Shown here piece after piece: positions 48,041-60,521 of a DNA stretch of 64,000 nt. A program made the position numbers and the translations under genes. Every line of letters begins with the position of its first letter. Positions within the stretch are counted from its first letter, which is position 1. The DNA lies in the NCBI GenBank assembly GCA_035236585.1, contig CP141134.1:18406414-18470413 (forward strand), read 5' to 3'. Below the pieces are notes generated by a model. It was not told where the DNA came from and made no database searches. It saw only the letters and a list, made by a program, of their open reading frames with translations. The DNA comes from Warburgia ugandensis (Eukaryota > Streptophyta > Magnoliopsida > Canellales > Canellaceae).

Positions 48041-50850
48041 GGAATTTCATCCTCAAAATTCTTTCCATGTTATCTTTCAAACAATTTTCTAGAAGCATCC
48101 TCATCTCATCATATATTTCAATTCCACATAGTCACTTTAATTGAATTATTCCTAAAAGGGAGGTTCAATCAAAGAGGCATCTTTGTTCTTTCATTCCATT
48201 CTGAATCTCATAACTCTTTAATTAATGAAACCTAAAATTTTATGATTTTAACTTTAAAGTTTAAACATTTATGCTGCTTATTAGCGTAGCTTTTCTATCA
48301 ACTTTCGGGCAATAAAAGAGATGCTTTTGCTGCGCACTCTAATACTCAACCATTAGAATCATTAATCAGAAATAAAATGAAGAGATACTGAAATGGCATC
48401 TCAAAATAACAAATTCTTGCCCAAATACCTCAAACCATACTAGCTCATAAAATAGGTAATCCCATGCCACATCAACTAGAGCATATAAATTCATAAAATA
48501 GGCATATACATGCCTAATCATCACAAAGTATATCGACCTATAAGGTAAACAAATTCATGTTGGGTCAATTTAGAGCATATCAGCTCATAACATAGACAAA
48601 ATCATGCCAATCATCTCATCTCATCTCATCCCACACCACAACTATACTATGAGCACCTAAAAGCATGCCACCTTGAAGCCTGTTAATGCCACCTACACCC
48701 ACCCTCATAAGTTGCCCTCTCATGCTGCAGTCATCAGTTACCCACAATATATCTTGTAAGCTATATTTCAATTACATGTAAGGAAGTAATCTCACCTTAA
48801 AATATAAATCATTATCATGTCTCAATTCCAATGAGAAATCACATCCCAATATTGCATATGAATAATATATGCATGGTAACTCTTCTCATGCTTTTTTAAC
48901 AATCTAAATGCATAAGTAGTAACTCTATCTTCCTATATGGAACTCCTCCAAGGCTCATGTCAGAAATATCATAATAAATCATTTATCCACCACTACTTGA
49001 AGGTGGGGTCAAAATGGGTACAAAAGTGTCTCCCAATCAATGAGATCAAGGGTGATGCAATCCCTAAGAACCCTAAAACAAATCTATCATAACAGTAGCA
49101 TTAATCCATCCCTCATGAAGAGGACTGGTAGCCTAGGGAGATTCACTAAGTGTAATGAAATCCATGCCCGACATTTCCTACACCTAGCTCCTGAGCTCCC
49201 TCAACTCGATTGGAGTCATTCAGTATGGTGCTTTAAATTTTGGACATGTGCCTGACACCAACTCAATCATAACATCAATCTCTCTCTGCAATAGTAATTG
49301 AGGAAACTTCTTTGGGAAAATGTCATCAAACTCTTAGACCATATCTATTTTCTAAATTCGTGGCTTCTAAGCCTCTTCCACAATCACACTTATTAGGAAA
49401 AATCCAACATTCATTGTAGAAGTGTTGTGCTACCTTTATGGCTAAATAACATAAGCTGTTGTGATACCCATCTTTCCTTGGAATGAGATCATTTTTTGTC
49501 CTTGTGTAGCATATTTATTCTTCTTCCTTCAATGATCTAGCTACAAAATTGCTACCTCAACCTTGTTTAATCCTTCCATTACAAACTAACTCAATTTTAA
49601 TTTGGTAGTAGTAATTCAAAGATCTTTTCTTTTAAATATATCAACTTAGTTTATGTATTGCTTCTTTAACTATGTTAAATCCAATATTTCTTTAAACTAG
49701 CTTTATGATTCTCTCACACCATTGTTTAGTTAATCTTTTCAACCTATCATTTCCAAGTTCATAATAATATGTAATACTCCTAGCTTGGAAAGCGCTTCTT
49801 CAACCAACATATTTGAATCCTTATAATTATCTTCACAGTCCTTATCCTCATTCTCCTCATTAAGTTTTCATTAGCTAATGATTTATTTCATCTATCAAAA
49901 GTCATTTATAACTCTAAAAAACTTAATCCAATAAAATTAATCCTTTGAAATTTACTTCTTCTTAATGATTGAAATCACATCATCAACACCTTCATTGTTC
50001 AATGTTTATCAATTATAATCTCTCTTTTTTTATTCTCACCATATGATCCTTTCTCCTTATCCACTTAAGTCAATCCCCTACTTGACATACAACGTATAAT
50101 AAACACTCTTGATCTAAAGGAATTTAAACAATAAATATAAAATACACCCAATAGTGTGACATATAGATCACTGTTTCTACAATCCTTTCCAACAACTTCA
50201 AAAATCATTTGAATTTGTCAGCTTTTTTTTTTTTTTTGTATTCTTACTTTAAGTCCCTACTGATCTTCTAATCCTGATCGTCATTTAATAACTATTCTTA
50301 TAAAATAGTTGCCATATCCTCCAGGCATTATGCACTTCTATATCATAGCTAGTACTCTAGGAATAATTAAATAGGCATTTATTTCTCAATGATGGCTAGG
50401 TATTAGTATTTCTGTATATATATAGGGACAATATTGTCTTCACCTCATACATAAGCATTAAAATCCACTACATGTACAGGCTAATGGTCTAGTTCTTTAA
50501 ATTCTCCCAGCACCTCTTTGATTGTGACTATTTCTGATCCCTTTCATTATATCATAATATTATTGTGCAATAGTTGTCATGATCTTCGAAGGCTTATACA
50601 CATCATCAGAGTTAAAACTTGAATCTTCAAAAGGTTACCCATGTAAATAGATCTATCAATTGACAAAGTTTTCAATTAGATAAAACGAATTTTATACTCA
50701 TATACTATTGTTCCTTACTCTAAGGATTGTACTAATCTCATAAGAGTACTACTCTTATTCATATAAAGATCATAAATCTCATGTTTTCTTAAAAATTGCC
50801 AACCCTCATGGGTTGCAACCATTTTAACATTCAATTGTGAAAGGATTGAC
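48041..50850 (-). mobile_element. Body of the old Tekay element, heavily decayed
   Basis: About 2.8 kb between the polypurine tract and the primer site, much less than the roughly 5-6 kb expected for gag-pol, so large deletions have occurred. Coding traces are visible only at about 48,990-49,400 and at the extreme 3' end (GAGGATGAAATT). The rest is AT-rich with many stops in all frames. No integrase, chromodomain or gag zinc knuckle was recognised. Confidence 0.65.
48990..49400 (-). pseudogene. Relic of Tekay-type pol (protease-RT boundary)
   Basis: On the - strand, across frame changes and stops, pieces of the Ty3/gypsy pre-RT and RT start are readable. These are FPKE (about 49,310), a relic of IDLVPGT read here as IELVSGT (about 49,265), KAPY followed by a stop then MTPIELREL (about 49,200-49,235), and a decayed LF-x-RDG remnant of the KKDG block (about 49,115). 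The order and spacing match the intact version at 62,200-62,460. The RT catalytic core is not recognisable. Confidence 0.6.
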
Positions 50851-50865
50851 TGGGCTCTGATACCA
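50851..50865 (-). promoter_or_regulatory. Met-tRNA primer binding site
   Basis: TGGTATCAGAGCCCA on the - strand, a perfect initiator-Met-type primer site, 2 nt after the LTR end at 50,868. Confidence 0.92.
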
Positions 50866-51418
50866 ATTGTGACATCCCGGGTTTTTTTTATCACTTTTTC
50901 ACAAAATCTTTACAATTGTGGGGCTAGAGTTTAGAAACTATTTAGAAAAAATAGCAGAAAACATGTTTAATGAGAAAACTTTTTAAAATATGGAGAATCA
51001 TTTTTCTTTTCTAAAAAATAGGATTTTTGAAGAAATGATCGCTATATTTCTATAAAAAAATTTGACAAAGTATCCTTTGTTTTTTGAACTTATGTATTTT
51101 ATATATACAAATGCAATGTCAATGATAAACATAGTTTAAGTCAAATAATAATAAAGGAGACTCCATCTCCTTCAATTCACATGAGCATACAATATCTAAA
51201 CACATATAAAAAAATAATAATCAAGCTTTAACTAAACTAAAGGAGAAGTTCAAGACCAGGATTAATCCAGTCATAGCCACATGACCTTTATATCCAATTT
51301 ACATATCCACATGTCCAAAAAGCAAAGTCATAATACATGAAAGTATTACATCCATTTACAAAATTATCAACTAAATTGCAAACCTATTTGATATACCTTT
51401 TATATCCTTCTCTTGAGG

Positions 51419-51437
51419 TTAGGGTTAGGGTTTAGGG
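51419..51437 (+). repeat. Short telomere-like repeat inside an LTR
   Basis: TTAGGGTTAGGGTTTAGGG, about three units of plant/vertebrate-type telomere sequence. They lie in a 22-bp stretch (51,421-51,442) that the partner LTR lacks (GAGGTTTCTAGTAC at 41,875-41,888). Confidence 0.85.
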
Positions 51438-51485
51438 TTCACTCTAGTACGGCTTTCTGCCCCTCTGTCTTGTTTCTTCAAACCT

Positions 51486-51514
51486 GAGACATTGTTAAGA
51501 ATTTACAATGTCTC
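51486..51514 (-). other. Conserved LTR stem-loop, copy 4
   Basis: GAGACATTGT pairs with ACAATGTCTC (10 bp), with an AAGC/GCTT hairpin at 51,518-51,529. At the ninth pair copy 3 has A-T and this copy G-C, a compensatory change. Confidence 0.65.
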
Positions 51515-51908
51515 AATAAGCTTGTGCTTATGTAGGTAGTTTCATCATCAAAATGTAAATTTTATATAGTTTTAATCCAAAAGAAAGTTCCTGGTCACAT
51601 GTTATGCAGTTTTGTAAAATGTGATGCCTAAAGAGTAGTATACTAAAACTCTGAAATCTCAAATATACTTAGCAAATCAATGTCATGCCAACCCATTTCA
51701 ATTTATCAGTTTCAATATCCATAAATTTTGTTACAAAGACAATACTAACCTTCCATTGTATTTTATAATGAATAGTCATAGCAACTCATGTCATGCATAA
51801 TCTCATAAATATACCCATCCAAACTAGATAATGAATCATTGTCAAAAATCAATAAACAAAATGCATTTAAACCATGAAATGCTTAAATATAATCAATGTA
51901 TCTCAATA

Positions 51909-51939
<31 letters not shown>

Positions 51940-51940
51940 T
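51909..51940. repeat. (GT)n(AT)n microsatellite
   Basis: Compound tract in the old Tekay 5' LTR. The aligned position in the partner (about 42,338-42,352) has only a short TATG/TATA stretch. Confidence 0.9.
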
Positions 51941-52077
51941 TATCACACCATCTAAACCTCCTCGAGGTCTCACAAGTGTAAAATCACTCAAAATCCAGCT
52001 ATTTCCCATTGGTCATGAGTGCTCATTATAGACCTGCAATCTCAGGGTGTCAAGTACCTTCGGCACTACCTCGCTAT

Positions 52078-54981
52078 TGTTGTGATTTTTAAGTTAAACT
52101 TGTAAGCAGATGAATCGGTTGTAGTATTCTCAAGGGAGGAGGTCGATCTCATGAGAAATTGAATGAATGTGATACTAGTGGTCCCTATTTAAATTACTTA
52201 ATGTAGTCAAAGATCATGAGATTTTAAATTAAATTAATGATGGAAACTAAAAAATGCAAGAAATTAGAAACTTTCTAAATTTAAAATTTTCTAACCCTAA
52301 ACATGAAAACTTTCTCAACTAACTTAAAATTCAAAATAAACCTAAATAATGATCTAACAAAGAATTCAAAACAAATAATACTTATGAAAAAACTAAACAA
52401 GTGATATGCATAGAATTAAACTAGAAAGAATGCATGAAACAAAGTTGAAAGATGCATGGATGATCATGACTGTATGCATGAACTATATGATGCAAAACTA
52501 ATCTAACATGAAATGCAAGATAGAACTAAAATTTGAGCATGAGAATCTAATCTAAATTAAGCAATTATTCTAAGGACAACACCTTGAAACCATGCACATG
52601 AATGACAGGTTTAAGTGCATGATTTATAGGGTAAACCTAGACTGGAATCAATGGAACTGAAACTAACTTTCATGCAATCTAATCTAAGAACTAAACACAC
52701 AACTTAAAAGATTAATTAATTTCCTAAAAAATAACTTAGGCCAGTAGTAAATAATGTGAAGAATTAAGCATAAACAAGGTGATATTTATATGTTGTTGGA
52801 AATTCCAGCACGATGCTTTTTCCAATTTCCATGTAAATAACACATAAAAGCATGACTTTACATGCATTAAAACATTCAATTAAATAGTTCTTCACTACTG
52901 AAAACAAGTGCAAAAAAGAATTTCCATCAATTTCATTGAAACAGTACCAATTACATCCAAAAAGTTTAATGCATGAAACATATACATAATGCTGGAAATT
53001 GCATTCAATTCAAGACACAAAAATTGATTCAAATCAAATTTAAAACACCTTCCAAAACCCTCAAACTGATATGTTCTGATATGTAAGTGGTTTCCAAGGG
53101 AGAAACAAAATAAAAAATGTCTAGACTAATGAAGGAGCTTAAGGAAAGGAACACCAGAAACTATGTCTATCTCTAAGAAGAAAGCATGGAATGCAAAAAG
53201 GGAAATCAAAGACAAGTCACTTCTTTTCTTGGATATCACTATCAGGGAAGAATTAACTTGTTTCTCTGAGGAATAAGCAATGAAAACTTAGAAGTTGAAG
53301 GCAATTACAAGGGAAACAAGGAACAATCAAAAAGAAAACAAGAAAGTTAAAGGAAAAAGGGCTTTGATCTAATAGCTAACTCTTGTGGTTGTCACTACTA
53401 AAGAGTTATAGCTTTTAAATCAATGGATTATGAAACCAAATTGAATCTAACAAGCAAGGAAATCAAACTAACAACTAAGCATGGAATCAAAAGCAAAAAA
53501 AAGGTAACAATGGACAAGCTAAGAGAAGAAAGGTCAAGAGGAATCAACCAACCATTCAAAGGAGACTACCATTCCAATCCTAGATGTGGAACATATGGAT
53601 GAGTAGCAGCCCCCCTTAGATAGAGTATCAATCACCCATAAGGAGAAGAAATTTCAAGAAAAAGTGAAAGGAGAGTCGGGGAGGAAGAGGAATCCCTCCT
53701 CCAAGTGGAGGAGCCATCTTTTTCCTTTTAGGGAAAAGATGGTTCTCCTTTGATTTTTGTGTTCTTTTATATTTTGTCTCCTCCATTTTCTAGGGGGGCC
53801 TAATAATAAGGTGTGGTGTGGATGAAAACATCTCAATTTGGATGGCTAGGATGGTGGGAATCTAGTATTTTCAAAATAGGGAAAAAGGGGTAGGTGGGTG
53901 CCCTTTTTAAAAGTGGAGTAGGTGGCAGATGCCACCTTTATGAAAGGAGGTTAGCATGGGAGGTTGGTTGGAGGAGGAATGAGATAGGAAGAAGGAAAGA
54001 ATGTGAGAAGAAAGTGATGTGTAGAAAAAACTCAAGAAATAGAGGTGAGATGGAATTTTTTTTATTAGTTAGGTGATTTCCTTAGAGTTGGGAAATGGTT
54101 GGGTGGTTAGCATGGGAATTTAGGAAGGTGGAGTTTTGGAATAGTAGGACTCTTGAAAGAAAATCCAAATTCGTGGTGCTACTTGGTGACAAGGTGGAAA
54201 GTGAAAAAAAGGTGAGAAAAACATGGAGAAAAAATGAAAAATAGAAAGGTCTTATCCTATTGGTCAACATGCCAACTTATCCTAATGAATTTTTCCTTAA
54301 TTCTCTTTAAAATATGCCTTAAAATCTCATGGATAATCCTCTTGATTTCCCTCCAATCCTAGCCTTCCATTTAGCTTAACTTAATGGCTTTGATGGCTAA
54401 CTTTGAGGGCTCCAGTGGCTAGGCGTCATAACTAGCTTAGATGGCTCTCCTAGCTTGGCATCATGGCTCCATTACTTGGCTTGAGTGGCTTGAATGGTTT
54501 GGCTTGAATTCAGCTTCTCACCTTCTCTTATGGTTTATATGGCTAAGGTGGCTTGAATGACTCCCATGTAAACATGGTGGAAATGCATGGCTTACTTCAT
54601 GGGCCCACTTTGGCCATCTTTAGCTCCTTTGATTTCATCCATTGCTTTCCCTAAGATGATCTTGACCTTTGGATTAATGAATTTTAAGCTTTGACTTGAG
54701 CTTTTGATCTTGATCTTCAATTTCATCCTGATAAATCTCAGCCATCAGATCATCATCTCTCTTCCTACAAAAGAAAAAATTCTAATTAAATCCTAAAATA
54801 TGATTAATCAGATATTTACCTTGGACTAGCCTTTGGACCTATAAAATATCAAACTTTTGAGCTATTAGGTCAAAAATGCATGTGTTATGAAATTTGGTCT
54901 AACTACCCTCATTTACCCCTATGAGTTGTAATACATGGGTAATTAATTGGGTGATTTTTATGCAAAATTAAACACTTATCA
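52078..54981 (-). mobile_element. Athila-type solo LTR (2.90 kb)
   Basis: The - strand starts TGATAAGTGTTTAATTTTG at 54,981 and ends AAAATCACAACA at 52,078. It is flanked by GCTAT (52,073-52,077) and GCTAC (54,982-54,986), a 5-bp duplication with one change. It interrupts a Tekay LTR that is continuous, apart from a microsatellite, at 42,480-42,550. It shares the family's U3 (the GATCATCATCTC block at 54,746), a TATA-like AAATATAAAAG at about 53,764-53,775 and the U5 motif GGAGGTCGATCTCATGAG at 52,138. Frames inside it are spurious. Confidence 0.9.
53764..53775 (-). promoter_or_regulatory. TATA-like box of Athila solo LTR
   Basis: AAATATAAAAG on the - strand, about 1.2 kb from the LTR start, as in the other copies. 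Confidence 0.5.
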
Positions 54982-55939
54982 GCTACATATATGATCTTAA
55001 AATAATGGACCCTCTATGCAGTGGACTCGACCCATTAAAGTTCGTAGCTATCACACTGATACCAAGACAGATAGACTCCCTACACTGTGAGCATGAGGAA
55101 CATGGTGGGCAAGGCCATGACCTACCCATGAAGTCATCAACTTGCATTTGGCCTTTTTGTGGCCAAGTAACAAATACATGAATTTTCAAAGGGAGGATGA
55201 TTAGTCCACAACCCTCCTAGCACAGCATCCACCAGACCTAATATGTCCATCACAACATAATAATACTATACATCATCGCATGCTGATATAACATATAAAA
55301 TCGTAAAAATCCATGCATTAGTGAAATTGTACAAATCAATTCTCATTGTAGAATATTGTAACACCCCTAATTTTTTTGTAATAAAAATATAATAGTGAAA
55401 TTAAAGATTTCAAGAAAAAATCAGGCTGGAATATTAGGTTTAGCAAAAACGTACTTCGTACAAAAGTACAAATAAGGCATAAAGACATGCATAAGTGAAA
55501 ACATATCTCACAAACCCTTCAGAATGACTGTAAGCATGATGCATTCTGAATTCGAAGTAAAAAACCTTTATTTTCTCCATTTAAGAGCAAAGGGGTAAAA
55601 TAGTAATTTTATCCTAGCCAAGGTCTAAGACATTAAATTTGGAATGTATTAAAAAATATGAGTCCAACACCACTAAGAACACTCAATTCCAAGTTCGTAG
55701 AGTAAACTCAAAATTTTATACATAAAGGGCAAAATGGTCTTTTTACACATGTGGGGCCCACATGGGGCCCACAAAGGGCTCAAAATGGAATCTAATGACT
55801 AGACCACGTGCAATCATGGGTCAAACCACTGCCACCAGCTAATGGAGAAGGAGGTGGTAGTGGGAATCAAATAAATATTAAATATTAAAAAGGAAAAAAC
55901 ACAATTATTAGGTGTTATGATGAAAAACACTCAAAATCC

Positions 55940-55949
55940 CTATAAATAG
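55940..55949 (+). promoter_or_regulatory. TATA-like box of Tekay LTR
   Basis: CTATAAATAG, about 585 nt into the LTR and collinear with the box in the solo LTR at 37,831. Confidence 0.7.
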
Positions 55950-56130
55950 ACATCAGAAAAATTCTAAAAAATATTCCAAGAGTCCATCACTAAGTCCCCT
56001 AGACTCTGCCTAATCTCATCCCAAAATTCCTCCTCCTTATCCCTCTTTTCACCTCCCTTTCCCTACATTTTATTCCCCCTGTTAGAGTATCCACAGAAGC
56101 ACCAGGAGGAATATTCCTCATCTGGATATC

Positions 56131-56153
56131 GGGCGCGTCCACAGACACGTCAT
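56131..56153. other. Degenerate GC-rich inverted repeat in LTR leader
   Basis: GGGCGCGTCC-AC-AGACACGTC, about 190 nt after the TATA box. The left arm equals the one at 45,663; the right arm has decayed. Confidence 0.5.
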
Positions 56154-59019
56154 CCCCAATGAAAAGGGTTTTCACCCTGTTACTGTTTTTGAATTATACT
56201 TTCATTTCCAGCCATTGAAACATAATCTTGACCATTGGATAGTTGGGGAATATCAAGATCTACAAAACCCATTTGCGTTTACCATAATCCATGGAGTATC
56301 CATGGAGAAAGGGCCGGAAAACTGAAAATCCAGCGACCTATATTATCAGGAGTGGATTTTCTCATTTTTTCAGCATAGATTTGGAATATCTTCTTCCAAG
56401 TAGGTGCACTTGCACCCCTCTTTCATTTACAGTAGGTTAGTTTGGTTTTCCAGCAAGGATGGGGGAGATCCAACCACAAGCAATCTGACGGTCTAGATCG
56501 GACTGTCTCGCCTGTAGCATGTTACCTCTTCCCAGCCACCCAAGATAGACAGTAACAGGCACGGGACGCTGGTCATCTCGTACCTGTAACCAAGATTTGA
56601 TCTAGGCCGTCTATTCTGTTAATTGAAAATCATCATTCTTCAATTTAGAGCTTGATATAGCTCTGATTTTAGATCTGAAAAATGATATAGACTCCTTGTA
56701 GTGTTTAACATATACTGAACTTATTAGATCCATGTTTTAATTTGTATTTACATAAGTTATTTAGTAAAATCAGTACCCATGATCTTAGATTATGGACCAG
56801 ATGACTGTATCAGACTAATCTGAACCGATGGATGTCTTTAGAGACCCCCTAAAACTTTAGGATCATGGTCATAGTCAGATTTTTATGCATAGATATTAAG
56901 GAATTGATTAAAAACAGTAAAGATAAAATTCAGCCCTTAAAATGGGCTGAAATCTTAATAACTTAATTCTGATTTTAATAGATCCCCAAATTTAGATCCA
57001 AAACCTTCCTAGAATTCATATTTATGTTTTTAAATCATAAAACATGTTAGATCTTGTTTTTAATTAGTATTTACACTATCTATGTAGTACTATCTGTGCC
57101 ATTGATCTTGGATCATGGCCAAGATGATCCCAAACTTGAAATCTGAACCGATATATATGTTCATAATGTCCCAAAACCTTAGAAAACATGTTCAAAGTAA
57201 AAATAATATGTCTCTAGATCAGTGAAATTGATCCTAACCAGTAAGGTAAAATTTAGCCATTAAAATGGGCTGAAATCTTAAAATCCCAATTTCGATCTCA
57301 ATTGTGATCCAAATTGAGATCGGAAAGTTGTGATGGATTCCTTGTGATAATTATAAGGGACTGAACCTATAAAATTTTAATTTTAATTAATTTAATTTTC
57401 TGTAATTAAGTGGATAAGTAACTAACATCCTTGATCTACAAGATCTAGTATGATCATACCACTAATACCTTGTTGGATGATGACTTTATAATGTAATAAA
57501 TAAAATCAGTGGCTTAAATTGAATTAATTTGACAGATCTTAAGAGATCTATACTTAAAAGTTACTAAAATCTCTAAAAATGACTAGTATCTCCTAGATCA
57601 AGATGATCCAAGATGATTGGACAGTATGGATGATGATCTTGAGATAAGATCATAGGCATTTAATGAATGGATGATCAGGATTTGGGATGGATCAAGATCT
57701 ATGCCCTTAAATGTTATAAAGTAACATAAGATCTCCGTGATCAGGTAGATCAAGGAAGATCAAATCAATGGATAAGATAAATCAATGATTTAATAATTAA
57801 ATTACATTAATATAAAATATTGGATCTAAAATAAAATGAAGGATCAAGATCTAAACCCTAAAGAAATGAAAAATGAATATGGATCAATTAAGACCCTTGG
57901 ATCATGATAGCATGTTAGATTATTATTTGGATTATTGAACATTATTTTTTTTCATTTCTTAGTTGAATTACTTATAGAATTGATTATTTAATTTTTAGTT
58001 AATTGTTTATTTATTCTTTAAATTTATGCTTTAATGCTTAAGTAATGAAAATTTCATTGAAATTGTAATTAAATGAAATTAGAAGGAAAAGACATTCACA
58101 TGGAATGTATGACATGGACTTTATGATAGTAAGGACCATAGTTAGTAAGATAATATAAAGAATATAAATTCCTTTGTCCAACTTAGGAGAATAATAAATC
58201 TCCATGAATGACATTTTAATTTATGGATTTAATTAAAATCAATTAGAAAGAATACTTAGGGCTAAATGCTCATAGGAACCTTATGAAAAGATTGAGTTAG
58301 GGCCAAGCTAGTGAATGATGGACATAATGGTTAAGGAGGTTATCTAATAGAGCCACGCTCTCCCCCCACCTTCCATTGACGTTTGTGAGGTCTAAATGCC
58401 TCCTTACATGAGGATTGAAGTACCCATTTTGTGTTCAACCATTCAACTAGTAAGCCTTAGCCAATTTGAAATAAGAGGAGCAATATAGACTTAGAATGAA
58501 ATAAACTATCCTCGACCATTAAAACATTAAATGGTTGAGTAATAATAATAAAGAGCATAAAAGGTTAGTAAATCATCTAACTCTAATAAAAATGGTAATC
58601 AAGATAAGGATGATCAAATAAGATTCACAGGATCTTGGATGATCCAAAACAATAAGAATACTAATGAAGTATTATTTTGGGTATATATAGTGTGTTTATA
58701 TAGAAGAACATATATAGAGAACCCAAACCCTTGATCAAACTTGATTCAAGAAAAATTAGGGTATCACTTGTAGGGATATATATATCCAAGTATGGATAAA
58801 TAACTTGAAATGTATGGTGTGATAGATGTATGAGTACAGACTAGGATGAACATCGTGAAGGAATACCACTTGAGTATATATGAATCAAGAACTGATACTA
58901 TGTGAGGTAGGTGGATGTACAAGAATATATTAAGGATTCATGTGTATACATACATGATCTTAGTCTATAATTATAAGACCTTCATGATGTAATTATGCTT
59001 AGTACCTTAGCACAATCAT

Positions 59020-59127
59020 GATCCAGCACATATGATCCAACTAAGTGATCCAACACATATGATCCAACTAAGTGATCCAAACCACAAGATCCAAACATGT
59101 GATCCAAAAACATATGATCAAATTAAG
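59020..59127 (+). repeat. 27-bp tandem repeat, about four copies
   Basis: Units start with GATCCA at 59,020, 59,047, 59,074 and 59,101. The first two are almost identical; the last two are diverged. They lie about 1.3 kb before the LTR end. Confidence 0.85.
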
Positions 59128-59909
59128 GGATCTAACCAAATGATCAACAAAGTGATCTAGCCTCATAATCTAATTCGCTTGATCTAATCTAATGATCAAG
59201 CCTAATGAGGTGAAAGTATTGAGATATGAAAACTAAGGATACCCTAAGAATAGGGTGTAGAAAATATTCCAGCCTTAGTTAAACAGACATATCGTCTGAT
59301 ATGTACAAAGTATTTTTCATACAAGTATTGAGACTTGTGAATTTTGATTTACAGAGATAGAGATTGGGGATGCTATGCTAAGGAAGTTATGAGGGTTTGG
59401 CCACCCACTTCCTGAAATTTATATGATGGATACCATGCTCAAAAAGTGGCTAAATGTTGGGTGGGGCAATAATGGGACACCCCCACTATAACAGCCATGG
59501 TCCACCCCATGAGGACATGGATTGATTTTTCCATAGTTGGTATCAGTGGAAGATTATACAGTTATCTGGGCCCGTTGTACAGATTGAGACTCTGAGCATA
59601 GTAGTCCTAATATATTTTGCATTATGATGCCATGGCATAGTGATATGCTATTATATGAGTTTCTAGAATGAAAACCCCTATATGTGAATTGGCTAGGTAT
59701 TACTCTCCTAAGTGGAAGTATAGCCAGGGGAAGGAACAAGTTTTGAGTAATCTTCAATATATTAACTAATTTCTCATGTACTATATAAATAATGTATATC
59801 CTCTATATATGAGTATGAGCTGACTCATGAGGGCTTAATGATTGAGGTAAGTATCCTTATATTGATGAAGTAGTATACTTTTGTATCCCCTACCAAGCAT
59901 AGCTTGCTA

Positions 59910-59943
59910 AGGTATTGTACATGTTTCCATGTTTACAATACCT
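59910..59943 (+). other. Conserved LTR stem-loop, copy 1
   Basis: AGGTATTGTA pairs perfectly with TACAATACCT (10 bp, 14-nt loop). It is preceded by an AAGC/GCTT hairpin at 59,895-59,905 and lies 471 nt from the LTR end. Confidence 0.65.
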
Positions 59944-60416
59944 CAGGCACAGAGAAGGAGGGAAAGAAGCTCAAGGCCATAAAGGACTGAAAGGATTAAA
60001 GCTTGAAGATCTAGGAGCAAGACAGTAGAAGATTTGAAGAAAATAAGAAAATCAGAGTATGTATTCGAAGATATGTAATTTTTCCTTATTTGAGAGTGTA
60101 TTGTATTGAGTGTTTTTAATATAAGGTGAGGTTTGAAGATTGGATTATGTAATTTTGCACAATGGGTTGTAACTTAACACAGGGCTGTGTATGAGTGAAC
60201 CACTGGATGAATCCTGGTATTCAATAAAATTTTATTTTATACGAAATGGCTATGTGTATTATGTATCTTCCAATGAGACTTGGGTTTTGTTCAAAATGAA
60301 TTTAAATGAAAAGAATTTCTACTGCATTGTTTGCAGTTTTTTTTTTACACATTTAAGGGCCTTCCTTTGAACAAATGTATTATAAAATGTGTTTTAAAAA
60401 CCCAGGTCATCACAGT

Positions 60417-60429
60417 TGGTATTAGAGCC
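60417..60429 (+). promoter_or_regulatory. Met-tRNA primer binding site
   Basis: TGGTATTAGAGCC, 2 nt after the LTR end. It has one C-to-T change from the usual site, which the older element at 50,851 retains unchanged. Confidence 0.9.
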
Positions 60430-60521
60430 ATTCATCTAGTCACTCACAGCCCCAAAATGTCAAAAGTAATGATCCAAATTAGGATACATTAGGGAGAAGT
60501 TAAGTAGTATACTTACATAGA

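Larger units (their letters stand above)
50868..55356 (-). mobile_element. Old Tekay-type 5' LTR, interrupted and broken off
   Basis: Pieces 50,868-52,077 and 54,987-55,356 match 41,345-42,901 of the partner LTR. An Athila solo LTR (52,078-54,981) lies between them. At 55,357 a second Tekay element begins, and the remaining part of this LTR (equivalent to 42,902-48,023) must lie beyond that element, outside the window. The - strand LTR end is CCCGGGATGTCACA. Confidence 0.85.
55357..60414 (+). mobile_element. Giant Tekay-type 5' LTR (5,058 bp)
   Basis: Starts TGTAACACCCCTAATTTT and ends CCCAGGTCATCACA. It is homologous (inverted) to 33,697-38,446. The TATA box lies at 55,940, so U3 is short (about 0.6 kb) and the predicted R-U5 about 4.4 kb. 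It contains a degenerate GC-rich inverted repeat (56,131), a shared block at 58,290-58,430, a 27-bp tandem repeat (59,020) and a stem-loop (59,910). There is no credible ORF in over 5 kb. Confidence 0.92.

Noticed and set aside
59020..59127. CRISPR-like regular repeats
   Set aside because: The units are directly adjacent without spacers and lie in a plant LTR, so it is a simple 27-bp tandem repeat.
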